The position numbers were made by a program, and so were the translations under genes. From assembly GCF_004801315.1 (NCBI RefSeq), contig NZ_SSNW01000045.1, positions 1 to 45,645 of the forward strand: DNA of 45,645 bases, given 5' to 3'. This DNA comes from Deinococcus sp. Arct2-2. GTDB lineage: Bacteria; Deinococcota; Deinococci; Deinococcales; Deinococcaceae. The notes beneath the pieces are model-generated. The model searched no databases, was not told the origin of the DNA, and saw nothing but the letters and a program-made list of their open reading frames with translations. Shown piece after piece: positions 1 through 8,774 of this stretch. The first letter of the stretch is position 1. Each line of letters opens with the position of its first letter.

Positions 1-93
1 CACCCTTGAGGGGGGAGGTTGGGAGGGGGTGAGTGAGCGCCAGCGATTGCCCTTCCTCAAACCCTTAGACCAATCCCCACCAGCCTCAGCCCC

Positions 94-1644
94 TCAAGTC
101 AAAAACAACCGGTACGCCGCGTTCTGAGTCGCGTCCTCTGCCGGATAGCCTAACCCCTCCAAGAACGTAGCGAAGGCGTCCATTTCTGCGTTTGGCACCT
201 GTATTCCGGCCAAGACCCGGCCATGTGCGCTGCCGTGATTGCGGTAATGAAACAGGCTGATATTCCAGCCCGCGTGCAGGTGGGTCAGGAATTCCAGCAG
301 TGCGCCGGGGCGTTCGGGGAAAGTGAAGGAATAGACGCGCTCGTCGGTGGCTTCGGGGGCGCGGCCTCCCACCATGTGGCGCACATGCACTTTGGCGAGT
401 TCGTCTTCGGTCAGATCGGTCACGGGGTAGCCCAGATCGGTCAGCTGGCGCACCAGCGCGGGCCGCTGCCCAGCCTGTGCCAGTTGCACGCCCACAAAAA
501 TTTGGGCGTCGGTGCGGGGGGCATAGCGGTAATTGAATTCGGTGATGGCCCGCCCGCCGATCACTTCGATGAACTGCCGGAATGCGCCGGGGCGTTCGGG
601 GATGGTCACGGCCAAGATCGCTTCGCGCTGCTCGCCAATTTCGGCGCGTTCGGCCACATGGCGCAGGCGGTCAAAGTTCACGTTTGCGCCGCAGGTCAGG
701 GCCACCAGCGTCTCTTTTTGCAGCCCGTGTTCGGCGGCGTACTTTTTCAGGCCCGCTACGGCCAAGGCTCCGGCAGGTTCCATCACGGCGCGGGTGTCGT
801 CGAACACGTCTTTTATGGCGGCGCAGACTTCGTCGGTGTTTACGCGCACCCAGTCGTCCACGTAGCGCCGCGTCAGGTCGAAGGTGTACGCGCCCACCTG
901 CTTGACCGCCACGCCGTCCACAAAAATGCCCACCGTGTCCAGCCGCACGCGCTCGCCTGCCTGAAGACTCTGATACATGGCGTCGCTGTCGTCGGGTTCC
1001 ACGCCCACGATGCGGATGTCGGGCCGCAGCGCCTTCAGCACGCCGGAAACTCCAGCGATCAGGCCGCCGCCGCCCACCGGAACGAACACCGTGAAGCCGT
1101 GCGGCGCGTCCAGTTGCCGCAGCAGTTCCAGCGCCACCGTGCCCTGTCCGGCCAAGACCAAAGGATCGTCGTAAGGATGCACGAAGGTCAGCCCCGAACC
1201 CTGCTGAAGGCCGTAGGCATGGGCTTCCGCGTCGCTGAAACTGTCGCCGTGCAGCACTACTTCGGCCCCGCGTTGCCTGCACGCCTGCACCTTGATGTCG
1301 GGCGTGGTGGCGGGCATCACGATGACGGCGCGGATGCCGAGTTCCTGCGCCGCAAAGGCCACACCCTGCGCGTGGTTGCCCGCCGAGGCGCAGATCACGC
1401 CGCGTGCCGCTTCCGCCGCCGTCAGTTGGCTCATCTTGTTGTACGCGCCGCGAATCTTGAAGGAAAAGATGGGCTGCTGGTCTTCCCGCTTCAGCAAGAC
1501 GCGGTTGCCCGTGCGCCTGCTCAGGCCCGGAGCCTCACTGAGCGCCGTTTCGATGGCCGCGCCGTACACCTTGCTGGTCAGCGCGAGTCGCAGCACATCC
1601 ATCGCGTCGAGGGTTCCGGGTTTGAATTCGTTGGCCTGCATCAT
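94..1644 (-). CDS. ilvA: threonine ammonia-lyase (threonine dehydratase)
   Basis: PLP enzyme that deaminates threonine to 2-oxobutanoate, the first committed step of isoleucine synthesis in the cytoplasm. The PLP lysine motif is visible (PIFSFKIRGAYNKM, around residue 60), as is the glycine-rich phosphate loop PVGGGGLIAG near residue 190. The C-terminal third carries two ACT-like regulatory segments (AILAVTIPERPGAFRQF and VYSFTFPERPGALLEF), as in the long biosynthetic form inhibited by isoleucine. The start is ATG at 1644 because AGGAGA sits six bases upstream; an ATG seven codons earlier lacks this spacing. About 516 residues is normal for the long form. It is preceded by a leader ORF and an intrinsic terminator, suggesting attenuation. 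Confidence 0.95.
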   Translation of the reverse strand: MMQANEFKPGTLDAMDVLRLALTSKVYGAAIETALSEAPGLSRRTGNRVLLKREDQQPIFSFKIRGAYNKMSQLTAAEAARGVICASAGNHAQGVAFAAQELGIRAVIVMPATTPDIKVQACRQRGAEVVLHGDSFSDAEAHAYGLQQGSGLTFVHPYDDPLVLAGQGTVALELLRQLDAPHGFTVFVPVGGGGLIAGVSGVLKALRPDIRIVGVEPDDSDAMYQSLQAGERVRLDTVGIFVDGVAVKQVGAYTFDLTRRYVDDWVRVNTDEVCAAIKDVFDDTRAVMEPAGALAVAGLKKYAAEHGLQKETLVALTCGANVNFDRLRHVAERAEIGEQREAILAVTIPERPGAFRQFIEVIGGRAITEFNYRYAPRTDAQIFVGVQLAQAGQRPALVRQLTDLGYPVTDLTEDELAKVHVRHMVGGRAPEATDERVYSFTFPERPGALLEFLTHLHAGWNISLFHYRNHGSAHGRVLAGIQVPNAEMDAFATFLEGLGYPAEDATQNAAYRLFLT

Positions 1645-1684
1645 GTCTGTTCTCCTAAGGTGCATAACTCAATCGTCTGAACAT

Positions 1685-1712
1685 AAAAAAATCCCCACCA
1701 GATCGGCGGGGA
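1685..1712 (-). terminator. rho-independent terminator in the ilvA leader (candidate attenuator)
   Basis: On the minus strand an 8-bp stem, TCCCCGCC paired with GGTGGGGA with one G-U pair, closes a five-base loop and is followed directly by seven T. It lies about 40 bases before the ilvA start and only 16 bases after the stop of a 21-codon leader ORF. That position suggests attenuation of ilvA rather than simple termination of the toxin-antitoxin pair upstream. Confidence 0.7.
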
Positions 1713-1728
1713 AGGGCATCACGGCAGT

Positions 1729-1794
1729 TCAGAGCCGGAAGCGTCGCTCCCCGAATCTCTGAATAATTCGCCCATAAAGGCTGGCCGTAGTCAT
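1729..1794 (-). CDS. putative 21-residue leader peptide upstream of ilvA
   Basis: A short ORF starts at ATG 1794, exactly six bases after a TATGCT hexamer (1801-1806), the layout of a leaderless transcript. It contains two adjacent isoleucine codons (residues 10-11, both ATT) and ends 16 bases before the terminator stem. The bases CGGGGA inside the ORF are complementary to TCCCCG in the 5' arm of the terminator, so an alternative fold is possible. Isoleucine-codon sensing for an isoleucine pathway gene would make sense. Two codons is a weak run, so this stays a candidate. Confidence 0.4.
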   Translation of the reverse strand: MTTASLYGRIIQRFGERRFRL

Positions 1795-1800
1795 GCGCTC

Positions 1801-1806
1801 AGCATA
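1801..1806 (-). promoter_or_regulatory. leaderless-type -10 box of the ilvA leader
   Basis: TATGCT lies six bases before ATG 1794. The same TAnGCT-gagcgc-ATG arrangement occurs before the lipoprotein gene at 41076. No good -35 match was seen. Confidence 0.5.
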
Positions 1807-1869
1807 GGCGTCGGGCGAAGGGTGGCGCGGGGGGAGGGTAGACAAGGGGGGAGGTACGGAGCGCCGCCC

Positions 1870-2217
1870 TCAAATCACGTTCAGCCGTTTTTCCTCTTCA
1901 TATACGCGCTCCAGCACGAATTCTTTAAGCAGCGTTTGATAGCTCGTGCCTTTCAGTTGGGCCAGATGGCGCAGGCGGCGCTCTAGCTCTGTGCCGAGGC
2001 GCAAGCTGGTTGGGTTGGATTTGGCCGAACTGCTGCGGGGGCGCTTGGGGAGTGCGTCCATCAGTGCCGCCGTGTCAGCGCTTCGTGCCGCCGCATCAAA
2101 GAGGCCGTCGCCCGCTTCGTGGGTGGCCCAAAACAGCGCCTCCTCCGCTTCCGTGGAAAAGGTTGGAATCTCGTCTCCACTGTTGATGGTCTTCAGGTCA
2201 TTGGGTTGCTCAGACAT
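1870..2217 (-). CDS. brnA: BrnA-type antitoxin (CopG/ribbon-helix-helix family)
   Basis: A protein of about 115 residues with an acidic, flexible N-terminus, a basic linker (PKRPRSSSAKSNP) and a C-terminal helical segment (LRLGTELERRLRHLAQLKG, then YQTLLKEFV) typical of BrnA-like ribbon-helix-helix antitoxins. These bind the BrnT toxin and repress the shared promoter. It sits directly downstream of the BrnT-like gene. The start is ATG 2217, with GAGGTG six to seven bases upstream and 24 bases after the toxin stop; a GTG at 2241 is also in frame but has no ribosome site. Toxin-first order matches the usual brnTA operon. The family call rests on both partners together. Confidence 0.8.
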   Translation of the reverse strand: MSEQPNDLKTINSGDEIPTFSTEAEEALFWATHEAGDGLFDAAARSADTAALMDALPKRPRSSSAKSNPTSLRLGTELERRLRHLAQLKGTSYQTLLKEFVLERVYEEEKRLNVI

Positions 2218-2241
2218 ATTCACCTCACTGTGGGCAGGCAC

Positions 2242-2511
2242 TTACCGCTGACGGTAGCGTCTTTTTTCTGTCTGGGTGGCGTCGCGGGCAGTAATGACAC
2301 GGATGGAACCGGCCCGAACAATGAACACGACGAACAAATAGCGGCCATCTTCAGTTTGTCCGACGACTGCGCCGCGAGGGTCGCCGCTTGGCCCCCGGTG
2401 CGCGTGTGCGGGCGTGGCGTCTGGGTCGCTGAGTGCTTCTTCAGCTTCCGCTGCATCAACATCATGCTGGCCAATGTGCTCTTCGTTGGCCTCATCCCAG
2501 TCGAACTCCAC
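2242..2511 (-). CDS. brnT: BrnT-type ribonuclease toxin
   Basis: An 89-residue protein matching the compact BrnT/DUF497 pattern. It starts with the FDWDEANEEH helix, then has the DP turn, the strands VVGQTEDGRYLFVVFIV and IRVITARDA, and a basic C-terminus (EKRRYRQR). BrnT toxins are RelE-fold ribonucleases that arrest translation. The start is GTG 2511, seven bases after TACAGT, a leaderless-type promoter. A perfect inverted repeat (2521-2541) covers this -10 and could be the operator for BrnA. The glutamates and arginines expected of the active family are present, so it looks intact. Confidence 0.85.
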   Translation of the reverse strand: MEFDWDEANEEHIGQHDVDAAEAEEALSDPDATPAHAHRGPSGDPRGAVVGQTEDGRYLFVVFIVRAGSIRVITARDATQTEKRRYRQR

Positions 2512-2520
2512 AGCTTAGAC

Positions 2521-2541
2521 TGTAGCACAATCGTAGCTACA
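2521..2541 (-). promoter_or_regulatory. palindromic operator candidate over the brnTA -10 box
   Basis: TGTAGC and GCTACA form a perfect 6-bp inverted repeat separated by nine bases. The right half overlaps the TACAGT -10 hexamer that precedes GTG 2511. The placement fits autorepression by the ribbon-helix-helix antitoxin. The sequence shows only the symmetry and position; binding is inferred. Confidence 0.5.
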
Positions 2542-2542
2542 A

Positions 2543-3576
2543 CTACTCTTTCACCCTCGCCGCCAAGCGCCATCCACTCAGCAGCGCCGCTTCTACCCTC
2601 GGGCCGTGTGGATCGGGCGTCAGCCAATCGCCGCACCAGCCGATATTTAATGCCTCATCCCAGTGGCAGGGTTCGGGTACTCGGGCGGTGGGGGTGGCGT
2701 AGCGCCAGCGGTGGGCAAAGGCGTGGAAGTGAGGTAACGATTGGCCCAGTATTTTTTGATCTAGCACTTCAGCGGCAGCGTCCAACAAGTCCGGCAACAC
2801 CTCATCGGGGCGGCGTTCCAAGTTGGTGCGTGACCACTCGGCCCCGGCGTGCAGCATCAGCGCGGGCGGGTGGCCGGAGGCGCGTTTGGTGTGTTCGCGG
2901 GCAATCCAGTCCAGCGCCGGGTGCCCGGTCAGTTTCAGTGCAGGCCAAGTGTGGTCTATCAAATCGCGTTCAAGCACCACGCCCACCGCCCAGCACGGAT
3001 CGAAGCGCACGCGGCCCACTGCTTCGGCAGCGTCGCCAATCTCGTGGTCTTCCAACAAGGCGGCCACTTGCGGGGCAGGCAAATTGAGGATCAGGCGGGG
3101 CGTTTCCCAGCTTGCGCCGTCGCGGGTATGCACGCGCCAACCCTTCCCCCGGCGTTCCAGACTGGTCACTTCGGTATTGGTTTGTACGTCCAGCCCGCGT
3201 GCGAGGGCGCGGCCCATGGCGCTAAAGCCCTCGGCGGGCGCGTAACGGGGATGGCCGTCTGCGGGCGTGTGAATCTCGCCGCCCTGCCACTCGCTGACCG
3301 TGCGCGTCCATTCGCTCAGCCAGCCTTCGCGGATGCCTGCTTCTGCGAAGGCTTTGGTGCGGTCATGACGGGCCGTAAAAAAGCGTGCGCCGTGATCTAG
3401 GCGTGCTTCACGGCCATCATCTAATTGAATGCGGCGGGTGGCGGCGCGGCCTGAAACACCCTTGGATTTGTCCAGCACTTTCACGCGCAGGCCCGCACCT
3501 AGGGCGTCCCGCGCACACACCAGCCCCGCGAGGCCCGCGCCGATGATCAGCAAGTCAGGGGCCGGATTGTGTGCGG

Positions 3577-3580
<4 letters not shown>
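2543..3580 (-). CDS. NAD(P)/FAD-dependent oxidoreductase, renalase-like amine oxidase fold
   Basis: About 345 residues. The N-terminus has the dinucleotide-binding motif [17 protein letters not shown], followed by the flavoprotein signature VLDKSKGVSGRAATRR and a DHGARFFTAR segment seen in renalase-like proteins. The C-terminus has the FAD-contact motif IGWCGDWL. The likely start is TTG 3580, which overlaps the TGA of the upstream CoA-binding gene (TTGA). A longer reading frame upstream would run through that gene and has no family similarity. It is the last gene of the hemL run. The substrate is unknown; related proteins oxidise reduced-nicotinamide isomers. Confidence 0.8.
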
Positions 3581-4001
<421 letters not shown>

Positions 4002-4005
<4 letters not shown>

Positions 4006-5399
4006 TGTTCTCCTCGTACCGTCAGGGCGGCGTAGGCCTGTGCAGCGGCGTCCAGCGTGGCGTTCAGGTGCGCGTCGGTGTGGGCGGCACTCACAAAAAT
4101 GCTCTCGAATTGCGACGGTGCCCAGTAAATCCCGCGTGCCAGCATGCCCTGAAACCAGCCTGCGAAGGCGGCGGTGTCGCTGCGGGCGGCGTCGGTGTAC
4201 GTGCGGATACTGCCGTGCGGGGCGCTGCTGTGAAAGGCCGTGAGCATGGAGCCGATCTGGTTCACGCTGATGGGCACGCCTGCCGCTGTCGCCCCAGCTT
4301 TCAGGCCTTCCGCCAACTGCGCCGTGTAGGTATTTAGGCGCTCGTACACGCCGGGATCGGCTTCCAGTGCGCCCAGCATCGCCAACCCTGCTGCCATCGC
4401 CAGTGGGTTGCCGCTCAGGGTTCCGGCCTGATACACCAGGCCTTGCGGAGACACGAAGTTCATCACCTCCGCCCGCCCGCCGTATGCGCCCACTGGCAGC
4501 CCGCCGCCGATGATTTTGCCCCAGCAGGTCAGGTCGGGCCGCAGCCTCAGCAGCCCGGTGGCCCCGCGCAGGCTTAGGCGGAATCCGGTCATGACCTCAT
4601 CGGCAATGAGCAGCACACCCGCCGTCTGAACGCGGTGCAGGGCGTCCAAAAATTCGGGGGTGGGAATCAGCACGCCAGCGTTGCCTACCACCGGCTCGAA
4701 AATCACTGCGGCGATCTCGTGCCCGCGTGCCGTCATCAGGGCGTCCAGCGCGGCGGGGTCGTTGTATTCGCTGACCAACGTGAGAGCCGCGTACTCTTCC
4801 GGCACCCCCGCGCTGCTGGGGGCGGCTTGGCCTAAGCCTTGGCGGTTCAGTTGGCCGCCGTCTGCAACCGCGTCTGTCATCAGGCCGCTGCCTGCTTCTA
4901 CTAGCAGTCCATCGGCGTGCCCGTGATAGTTGCCGCGAAACTTCAGAATGTACTTGCGCCCCGTAAAACCCCGTGCCAGACGCAGGGCGCTCATGGTGGC
5001 TTCTGTGCCGCTGTTCACAAAACGCACGCGATCAACACCTGTAATGCGCGTCACCGCCTCGCCCAGCAACACTTCCCGCTCACCCGGAGCGCCGAAGCTG
5101 GTGCCGCCCGCCAACGCCTCTATCACGGCTTCGCGCACGGCGGGCAGGTTGTGGCCCAAGATCATCGGCCCCCACGAACCGATATGGTCGATGTAGTCGT
5201 TGCCGTCTGCATCGGTGAGAATGGCTCCGTTGGCCCGCGCGATAAAACGTGGTGTGCCGCCCACGCTGCGGAAGGCCCGCACCGGACTGTTCACGCCGCC
5301 CGGAGTGACCGCCTGCGCCCGCGCAAATAGGGCTTCGGACTGCGTTGTCTTGGCCGCTTGAGAAGAAGGAGTGGAGAGAATCTCAGGATTCGCCGTCAT
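4002..5399 (-). CDS. hemL: glutamate-1-semialdehyde 2,1-aminomutase
   Basis: PLP-dependent enzyme that converts glutamate-1-semialdehyde to 5-aminolevulinate, the entry to tetrapyrrole (haem) synthesis by the C5 route. The N-terminal PGGVNSPVRAF signature, the central LIADEVMTGFR aspartate motif and the PLP lysine in CWGKIIGGGLPVGAYGG are all present. About 465 residues is slightly longer than usual because of an N-terminal extension. The chosen start is ATG 5399, seven bases after TAAGGT, which could be either a leaderless -10 or a weak ribosome site; a GTG three codons earlier is possible. It leads a coupled three-gene run. Confidence 0.95.
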
Positions 5400-5504
5400 A
5401 CGGCACACCTTACCGAACCCTGATGAGACGTGCGGCGAGCAGACAGACAGTCTGAATGGGGGGTGAACTGGGGTGAGATCGGGGGCGGTTTGGTGCGCGG
5501 GCCT

Positions 5505-6011
5505 CTAGTTTTTCTTCTTCATGCTCAGCGAATCGCAGATGGCAATCGCTTCGTACACCAGTTGCAGCGTGTTGGTGCTGGCCTCGCAGAAAATAAAGCG
5601 CCCCGGCATCCCCTTGGCGGCCACCGTCATGCCCACGTGGTAGCGGTCAGAAAAGCTGGAATTGCCCACTGTATCCAGAATCGCCACTTGCCGCGCCGGG
5701 GTTTTCACACTCTGCAGAACTTTGCGCGGCGCAGATACGTCATAGGTCACCAGTGTGGTTGCCGCCCGAAACTTCATGCTGATCTTGCGTCCGCTGTCTT
5801 CCAGATTCCCAAAAAAATTGTCGGCCTTGTACGTGGCCGGAGCCTTGCCCGAAATGGTGTATTCCTCGCTGCCCGAGGCGTTTTCTATGTCCAGTGAAAA
5901 GGGTTTGAGGGCAGCGGCGGCAAAGGCTGTGCCGATCAGGAGGGTAGTCAGGGGTAGGGCGGCGCGGCGAATGGGCAACACGAAGCTAGGCAACACAGGG
6001 GCAGGCAACAT
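5505..6011 (-). CDS. exported protein of unknown function
   Basis: About 168 residues. The start ATG 6011 has AAGGAG seven bases upstream; a longer frame exists but has no ribosome site. The N-terminus is a signal peptide: a short polar stretch, RR, then the hydrophobic run AALPLTTLLIGTAFAAAAL. The mature part is beta-rich in appearance, with two cysteines near the end (FIFCEAS and IAICDS) that could form a disulphide. The C-terminus is basic (MKKKN). I do not recognise a family. It is transcribed alone on the minus strand between hemL and a small membrane-anchored protein. Confidence 0.75.
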   Translation of the reverse strand: MLPAPVLPSFVLPIRRAALPLTTLLIGTAFAAAALKPFSLDIENASGSEEYTISGKAPATYKADNFFGNLEDSGRKISMKFRAATTLVTYDVSAPRKVLQSVKTPARQVAILDTVGNSSFSDRYHVGMTVAAKGMPGRFIFCEASTNTLQLVYEAIAICDSLSMKKKN

Positions 6012-6128
6012 AGAGACTCCTTGAGCGGGCAAAGGGCTGGAATATGCTGGGGCGCTGAAATTGTGAGGGAGAAGAACGGCTTCAGCATAAGCCTCAGCGG
6101 TCTGGAATGGGTCAGCCACACGAAAGAA

Positions 6129-6161
6129 CTGGACGGCTGAAATCTTCTCCAGTCCGTCCAG
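6129..6161 (-). terminator. inverted repeat downstream of the 6193 gene, possible terminator
   Basis: CTGGACGG and CCGTCCAG form a perfect 8-bp stem with a 17-base loop. In the minus direction it is followed by TTCTTT, a weak T-rich tail. It lies about 30 bases past the stop of the gene ending at 6193. Confidence 0.45.
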
Positions 6162-6192
6162 CCCGTGATTGAACCGAGTTTTGTTTGTAGAC

Positions 6193-6858
6193 TTACAACC
6201 CCAGCAATCCCACCGCCGCTGTCGTCAGGAGTTCGGTCTTGAAGGGATTGACCAACGCCTGTGCCTGCGGGTCTGCGGTCTGCACGGTGGTGTTCAGATC
6301 GGGCAAGCGGCCCTGTTGCAGCGCGGCGGCGGCCTGTGCAAAATCCACGCTCGGTACGCCGAGGGCGCGGTTCACGTCGTTCCGCACGGCGGCGTAGCGT
6401 TCGGCGCTCATGCCTTCGCGGGCCAATGCTGCGTTCTGTGCGGTGCGGGCCGCGCCTACGCTGCCGCCCACTTCACGCAAGATATTCACGACTTGCAAAA
6501 TGTTGGGTGTCGCGCCGTTCTGCACGTCTGTCCACACGGTTTGCAGGCCCGTAAAGCTGCTGCCCAGTGCGCCCCGCACGTCGCGCCGGATTCGCACGAA
6601 CTTTTGCACGTCGGCTTTGGTCAGCGGGGTGGCTGTGTTCACCGTCGTCGCGGTGCCGGATGAGGGCGGCGGCGTAATCGTCGTCCCAGAAGTGCCCGTT
6701 CCAGTTTGCGTTTGCGCGGGTGCGCCTTGCCAACTCGCCAAAAAGCTGCGTGCGGGCTGAATGACCAAAAACCACGCCGCCGCTCCTAGCAGGGCTAGCA
6801 CCAACAGCGTGCCGCCGCCACAGCCCAAGCAGCCACATCCTATGCCTTTTCGTCTCAT
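6193..6858 (-). CDS. membrane-anchored protein of unknown function
   Basis: About 221 residues. It begins with MRRKGIGCGCLGCGGG, a cysteine- and glycine-rich cytoplasmic tip. One transmembrane helix follows (TLLVLALLGAAAWFLVI), then a Thr/Pro/Gly-rich low-complexity linker. The external domain is predicted helical, about 130 residues, alanine- and asparagine-rich. ATG 6858 was chosen because the MRRKG start gives a clean positive-inside anchor; an ATG eight codons upstream is possible. I do not recognise the external domain. Confidence 0.75.
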   Translation of the reverse strand: MRRKGIGCGCLGCGGGTLLVLALLGAAAWFLVIQPARSFLASWQGAPAQTQTGTGTSGTTITPPPSSGTATTVNTATPLTKADVQKFVRIRRDVRGALGSSFTGLQTVWTDVQNGATPNILQVVNILREVGGSVGAARTAQNAALAREGMSAERYAAVRNDVNRALGVPSVDFAQAAAALQQGRLPDLNTTVQTADPQAQALVNPFKTELLTTAAVGLLGL

Positions 6859-6998
6859 GCCCTCTAAGTACGGGCCGAACATGAGGAAGGTTCCCGACTG
6901 GACTGCATTGCTGGACTGGGTTGCTGCCGTGCGCTACACTCTGCGAACCATCACAACCTAGATGTGCGGGTTTTACTGCACTCTTGCGGAGGTTCCTT

Positions 6999-8426
6999 AT
7001 GATCCGTTCTGTCTTCTTGACTGCCCGCTCCCTATCTATGACTTCCGGGTCTAGGCGCTCCGGCACTGCCCTGCTGCTCTCGGCCCTCACGCTGTCGGCC
7101 TGTACTCAAACTCCAGTTGTCGCGCCTGCCCCCGAAACCCGCACCCAAAACACCCGCACCTTTACCGCTGTGGTGCCCACCCTGACCGCGACTCCCGGTG
7201 CGGCGCTGTATCAGGGCAAATACGCCGGAATTCGGGGCGAGGCCAGCTACGCCATCGAAGTTCCGGCCAACTGGAACGGCCAACTCGTGATGTACGCGCA
7301 CGGCTACGCGGGTACGGGCGCAGAGTTGCGGGTGCAGGCTCCGTCACTGCGGCCCTTTTTGCTGTCTCAGGGCTACGCGTGGGCGGCCAGCAGCTACAGC
7401 GCCAACTATTACGACGTGCAGGCGGGCGTCGAAGACACCAATGCCCTTGCCAACGCCTTTGTCAGCCTGACTGCTGGCAAGCACGCCGCGCCCAGCAAAA
7501 CGCTGATCATGGGCGTCAGCATGGGCGGGCATGTGGCCGGAGCCGCCGTAGAAAAGGAAACGCAGGCCAGCGCCAAAAACAAGACCACCTACGCCGCGTC
7601 GCTGCCCCTCTGCGGCGTCATGGACGAAGAATACGAGTTTCAGTGGCTTGGCGATTACACGCTGGCGGCAGCGCAACTCGCGGGCTTTGGCCCCCGCACC
7701 TTTCCCCAAACCGACTACCAGACCTTGCTGCCCGACATCAAAGCGGCCCTGTTTAGCAGCATCGAAGGCGCACAGTGGCAAGAAAACAGCGTGCAAGGTG
7801 CAAAACTGCGCGAAATCGCCCGCAACCTGACCGGCGGAGACCGCCCCGTGTTTGAACTCGGATTCCACAGCGCCACTTGGCAAAGCGCCGTGTTGGGCAC
7901 TGGCGGCGCAGACGGCACCGTGACCGGAATCTTGCCCCGCAACCTGTACGACAACACAAATGTGTCTTACCGCTGGACGGCGGGCGCGACTCCCACAGCC
8001 GCCGAAACCGCCTTCAATGCCAGCATTCTGCGTGTGAAGGGCGACACCGATCCCAACCCGGCCCGCGCCGACGCGGTGCGCTGGTTGCCCCGCATCAACG
8101 GAGAATTCAGCGTGCCTGTGCTGACGGTGCATACGCTCGGGGATTTTTACGTGCCCTTTGCCCACCAGCAAAAATACCGGGCTGCGGCGCTGGCTGCCGG
8201 AAACGGAGACCGACTGGTGCAGCGGGCCGTTCGCGCTGCCGGACACTGCGAATTCAATGCCGCCGAACTCGTGGAGGCCTTCACCGATCTGGTGACGTGG
8301 GAGAAAACGGGCGTGAAACCTGCGGGCGACGACGTGACCACGCCAAATGTCGTGGCTGATCCCAATTACGGTTGTAAGTACACACGGGCCACCCGTGCAG
8401 GCGTGGCGGCGTGTGCGGTGAATTGA
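6999..8426 (+). CDS. alpha/beta hydrolase lipoprotein
   Basis: About 475 residues. The start ATG 6999 has GGAGG seven bases upstream. A signal peptide ends in a lipobox (ALTLSAC), so the protein is probably a lipoprotein on the outer face of the membrane. The catalytic serine is in the nucleophile elbow GVSMGGH near residue 171, after the oxyanion-side motif MYAHGYAG. A late aspartate (HTLGDFYVPF) and histidine (AAGHCEF) complete a plausible triad. This spacing fits secreted esterase or peptidase-like hydrolases; the substrate cannot be told. TACACT at 6935-6940 is a possible -10. Confidence 0.85.
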   Translation: MIRSVFLTARSLSMTSGSRRSGTALLLSALTLSACTQTPVVAPAPETRTQNTRTFTAVVPTLTATPGAALYQGKYAGIRGEASYAIEVPANWNGQLVMYAHGYAGTGAELRVQAPSLRPFLLSQGYAWAASSYSANYYDVQAGVEDTNALANAFVSLTAGKHAAPSKTLIMGVSMGGHVAGAAVEKETQASAKNKTTYAASLPLCGVMDEEYEFQWLGDYTLAAAQLAGFGPRTFPQTDYQTLLPDIKAALFSSIEGAQWQENSVQGAKLREIARNLTGGDRPVFELGFHSATWQSAVLGTGGADGTVTGILPRNLYDNTNVSYRWTAGATPTAAETAFNASILRVKGDTDPNPARADAVRWLPRINGEFSVPVLTVHTLGDFYVPFAHQQKYRAAALAAGNGDRLVQRAVRAAGHCEFNAAELVEAFTDLVTWEKTGVKPAGDDVTTPNVVADPNYGCKYTRATRAGVAACAVN

Positions 8427-8520
8427 GGGCAGAGTAGACGTGAATTTGATGCCTGCATGGTTCAGCAACGTCTACCGGTTGCCAAGCAGGCTGGCAAGAA
8501 TTTAGCGTTGACGATGGCGT

Positions 8521-8649
8521 GTGAACCCCCCAGTCTGCTTCGCAGCTAGCCCCCCTCAAGGGGAGCGAAAAAGCGCCCTTGTCCTCCCCTCTAAGGGGGG
8601 CGTTGCAAGTCTAAGGGGGGGCGTTGCGCCAGCAACGGGGGGGTTCGCC
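8521..8649. repeat. MITE-like dispersed element, family 1, copy 1
   Basis: The element starts GTGAACCCCCC and ends GGGGGGGTTCGCC, with imperfect terminal inverted repeats of about 25 bases (the left end continues AGTCTGCTTCGCAG; the right end reads CGTTGCTGGCGCAAC on the other strand). A second copy lies at 37007-37112. This copy holds an extra internal duplication of the CTAAGGGGGGCGTTGC unit. Together with the terminator at 8713 it accounts for most of the 8427-8774 gap; no ORF of interest is present there. Confidence 0.7.
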
Positions 8650-8712
8650 TTCCAAGCTGAGTAAAAATCAGTAATTCAGCTTTTGATCTTGCGCCGTCTC
8701 AAACATCAGAAT

Positions 8713-8748
8713 GGCCCCGCCGAATTGAAGGGCGGGGTCATCTTTTTT
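8713..8748 (+). terminator. intrinsic terminator
   Basis: GGCCCCGCC and GGCGGGGTC form a strong stem around a nine-base loop, followed by ATCTTTTTT on the plus strand. It lies 290 bases after the lipoprotein hydrolase and just before the convergent thiamine operon ends. Confidence 0.7.
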
Positions 8749-8774
8749 GCAGTTCATGGCCCATAGCCCTCACC

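Noticed and set aside
223..1680. Long plus-strand ORF opposite ilvA
   Set aside because: It is the antisense shadow of a well-conserved gene in GC-rich DNA and encodes no recognisable protein.
1690..1810. T-box riboswitch upstream of ilvA
   Set aside because: No T-box consensus (AGGGTGGNACCGCG-like) was found in the leader, and the space is too short for a full T-box.
2119..3087. Plus-strand ORF spanning brnTA and the renalase-like gene
   Set aside because: It crosses two confident minus-strand genes and the palindromic promoter, with no family match.
5430..5504. CAGACAGACAGTCTG hairpin near the hemL promoter
   Set aside because: The symmetry is short and partly from a simple CAGA repeat, not convincing as an operator.
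7344..8468. Minus-strand ORF opposite the hydrolase lipoprotein
   Set aside because: The plus strand has the lipobox, nucleophile elbow and ribosome site, so the minus frame is a shadow.
8521..8649. Possible CRISPR-like repetition in the GGGGGGCGTTGC units
   Set aside because: Only two tandem units with no regular spacers; better explained by an internal duplication in a MITE-like element.
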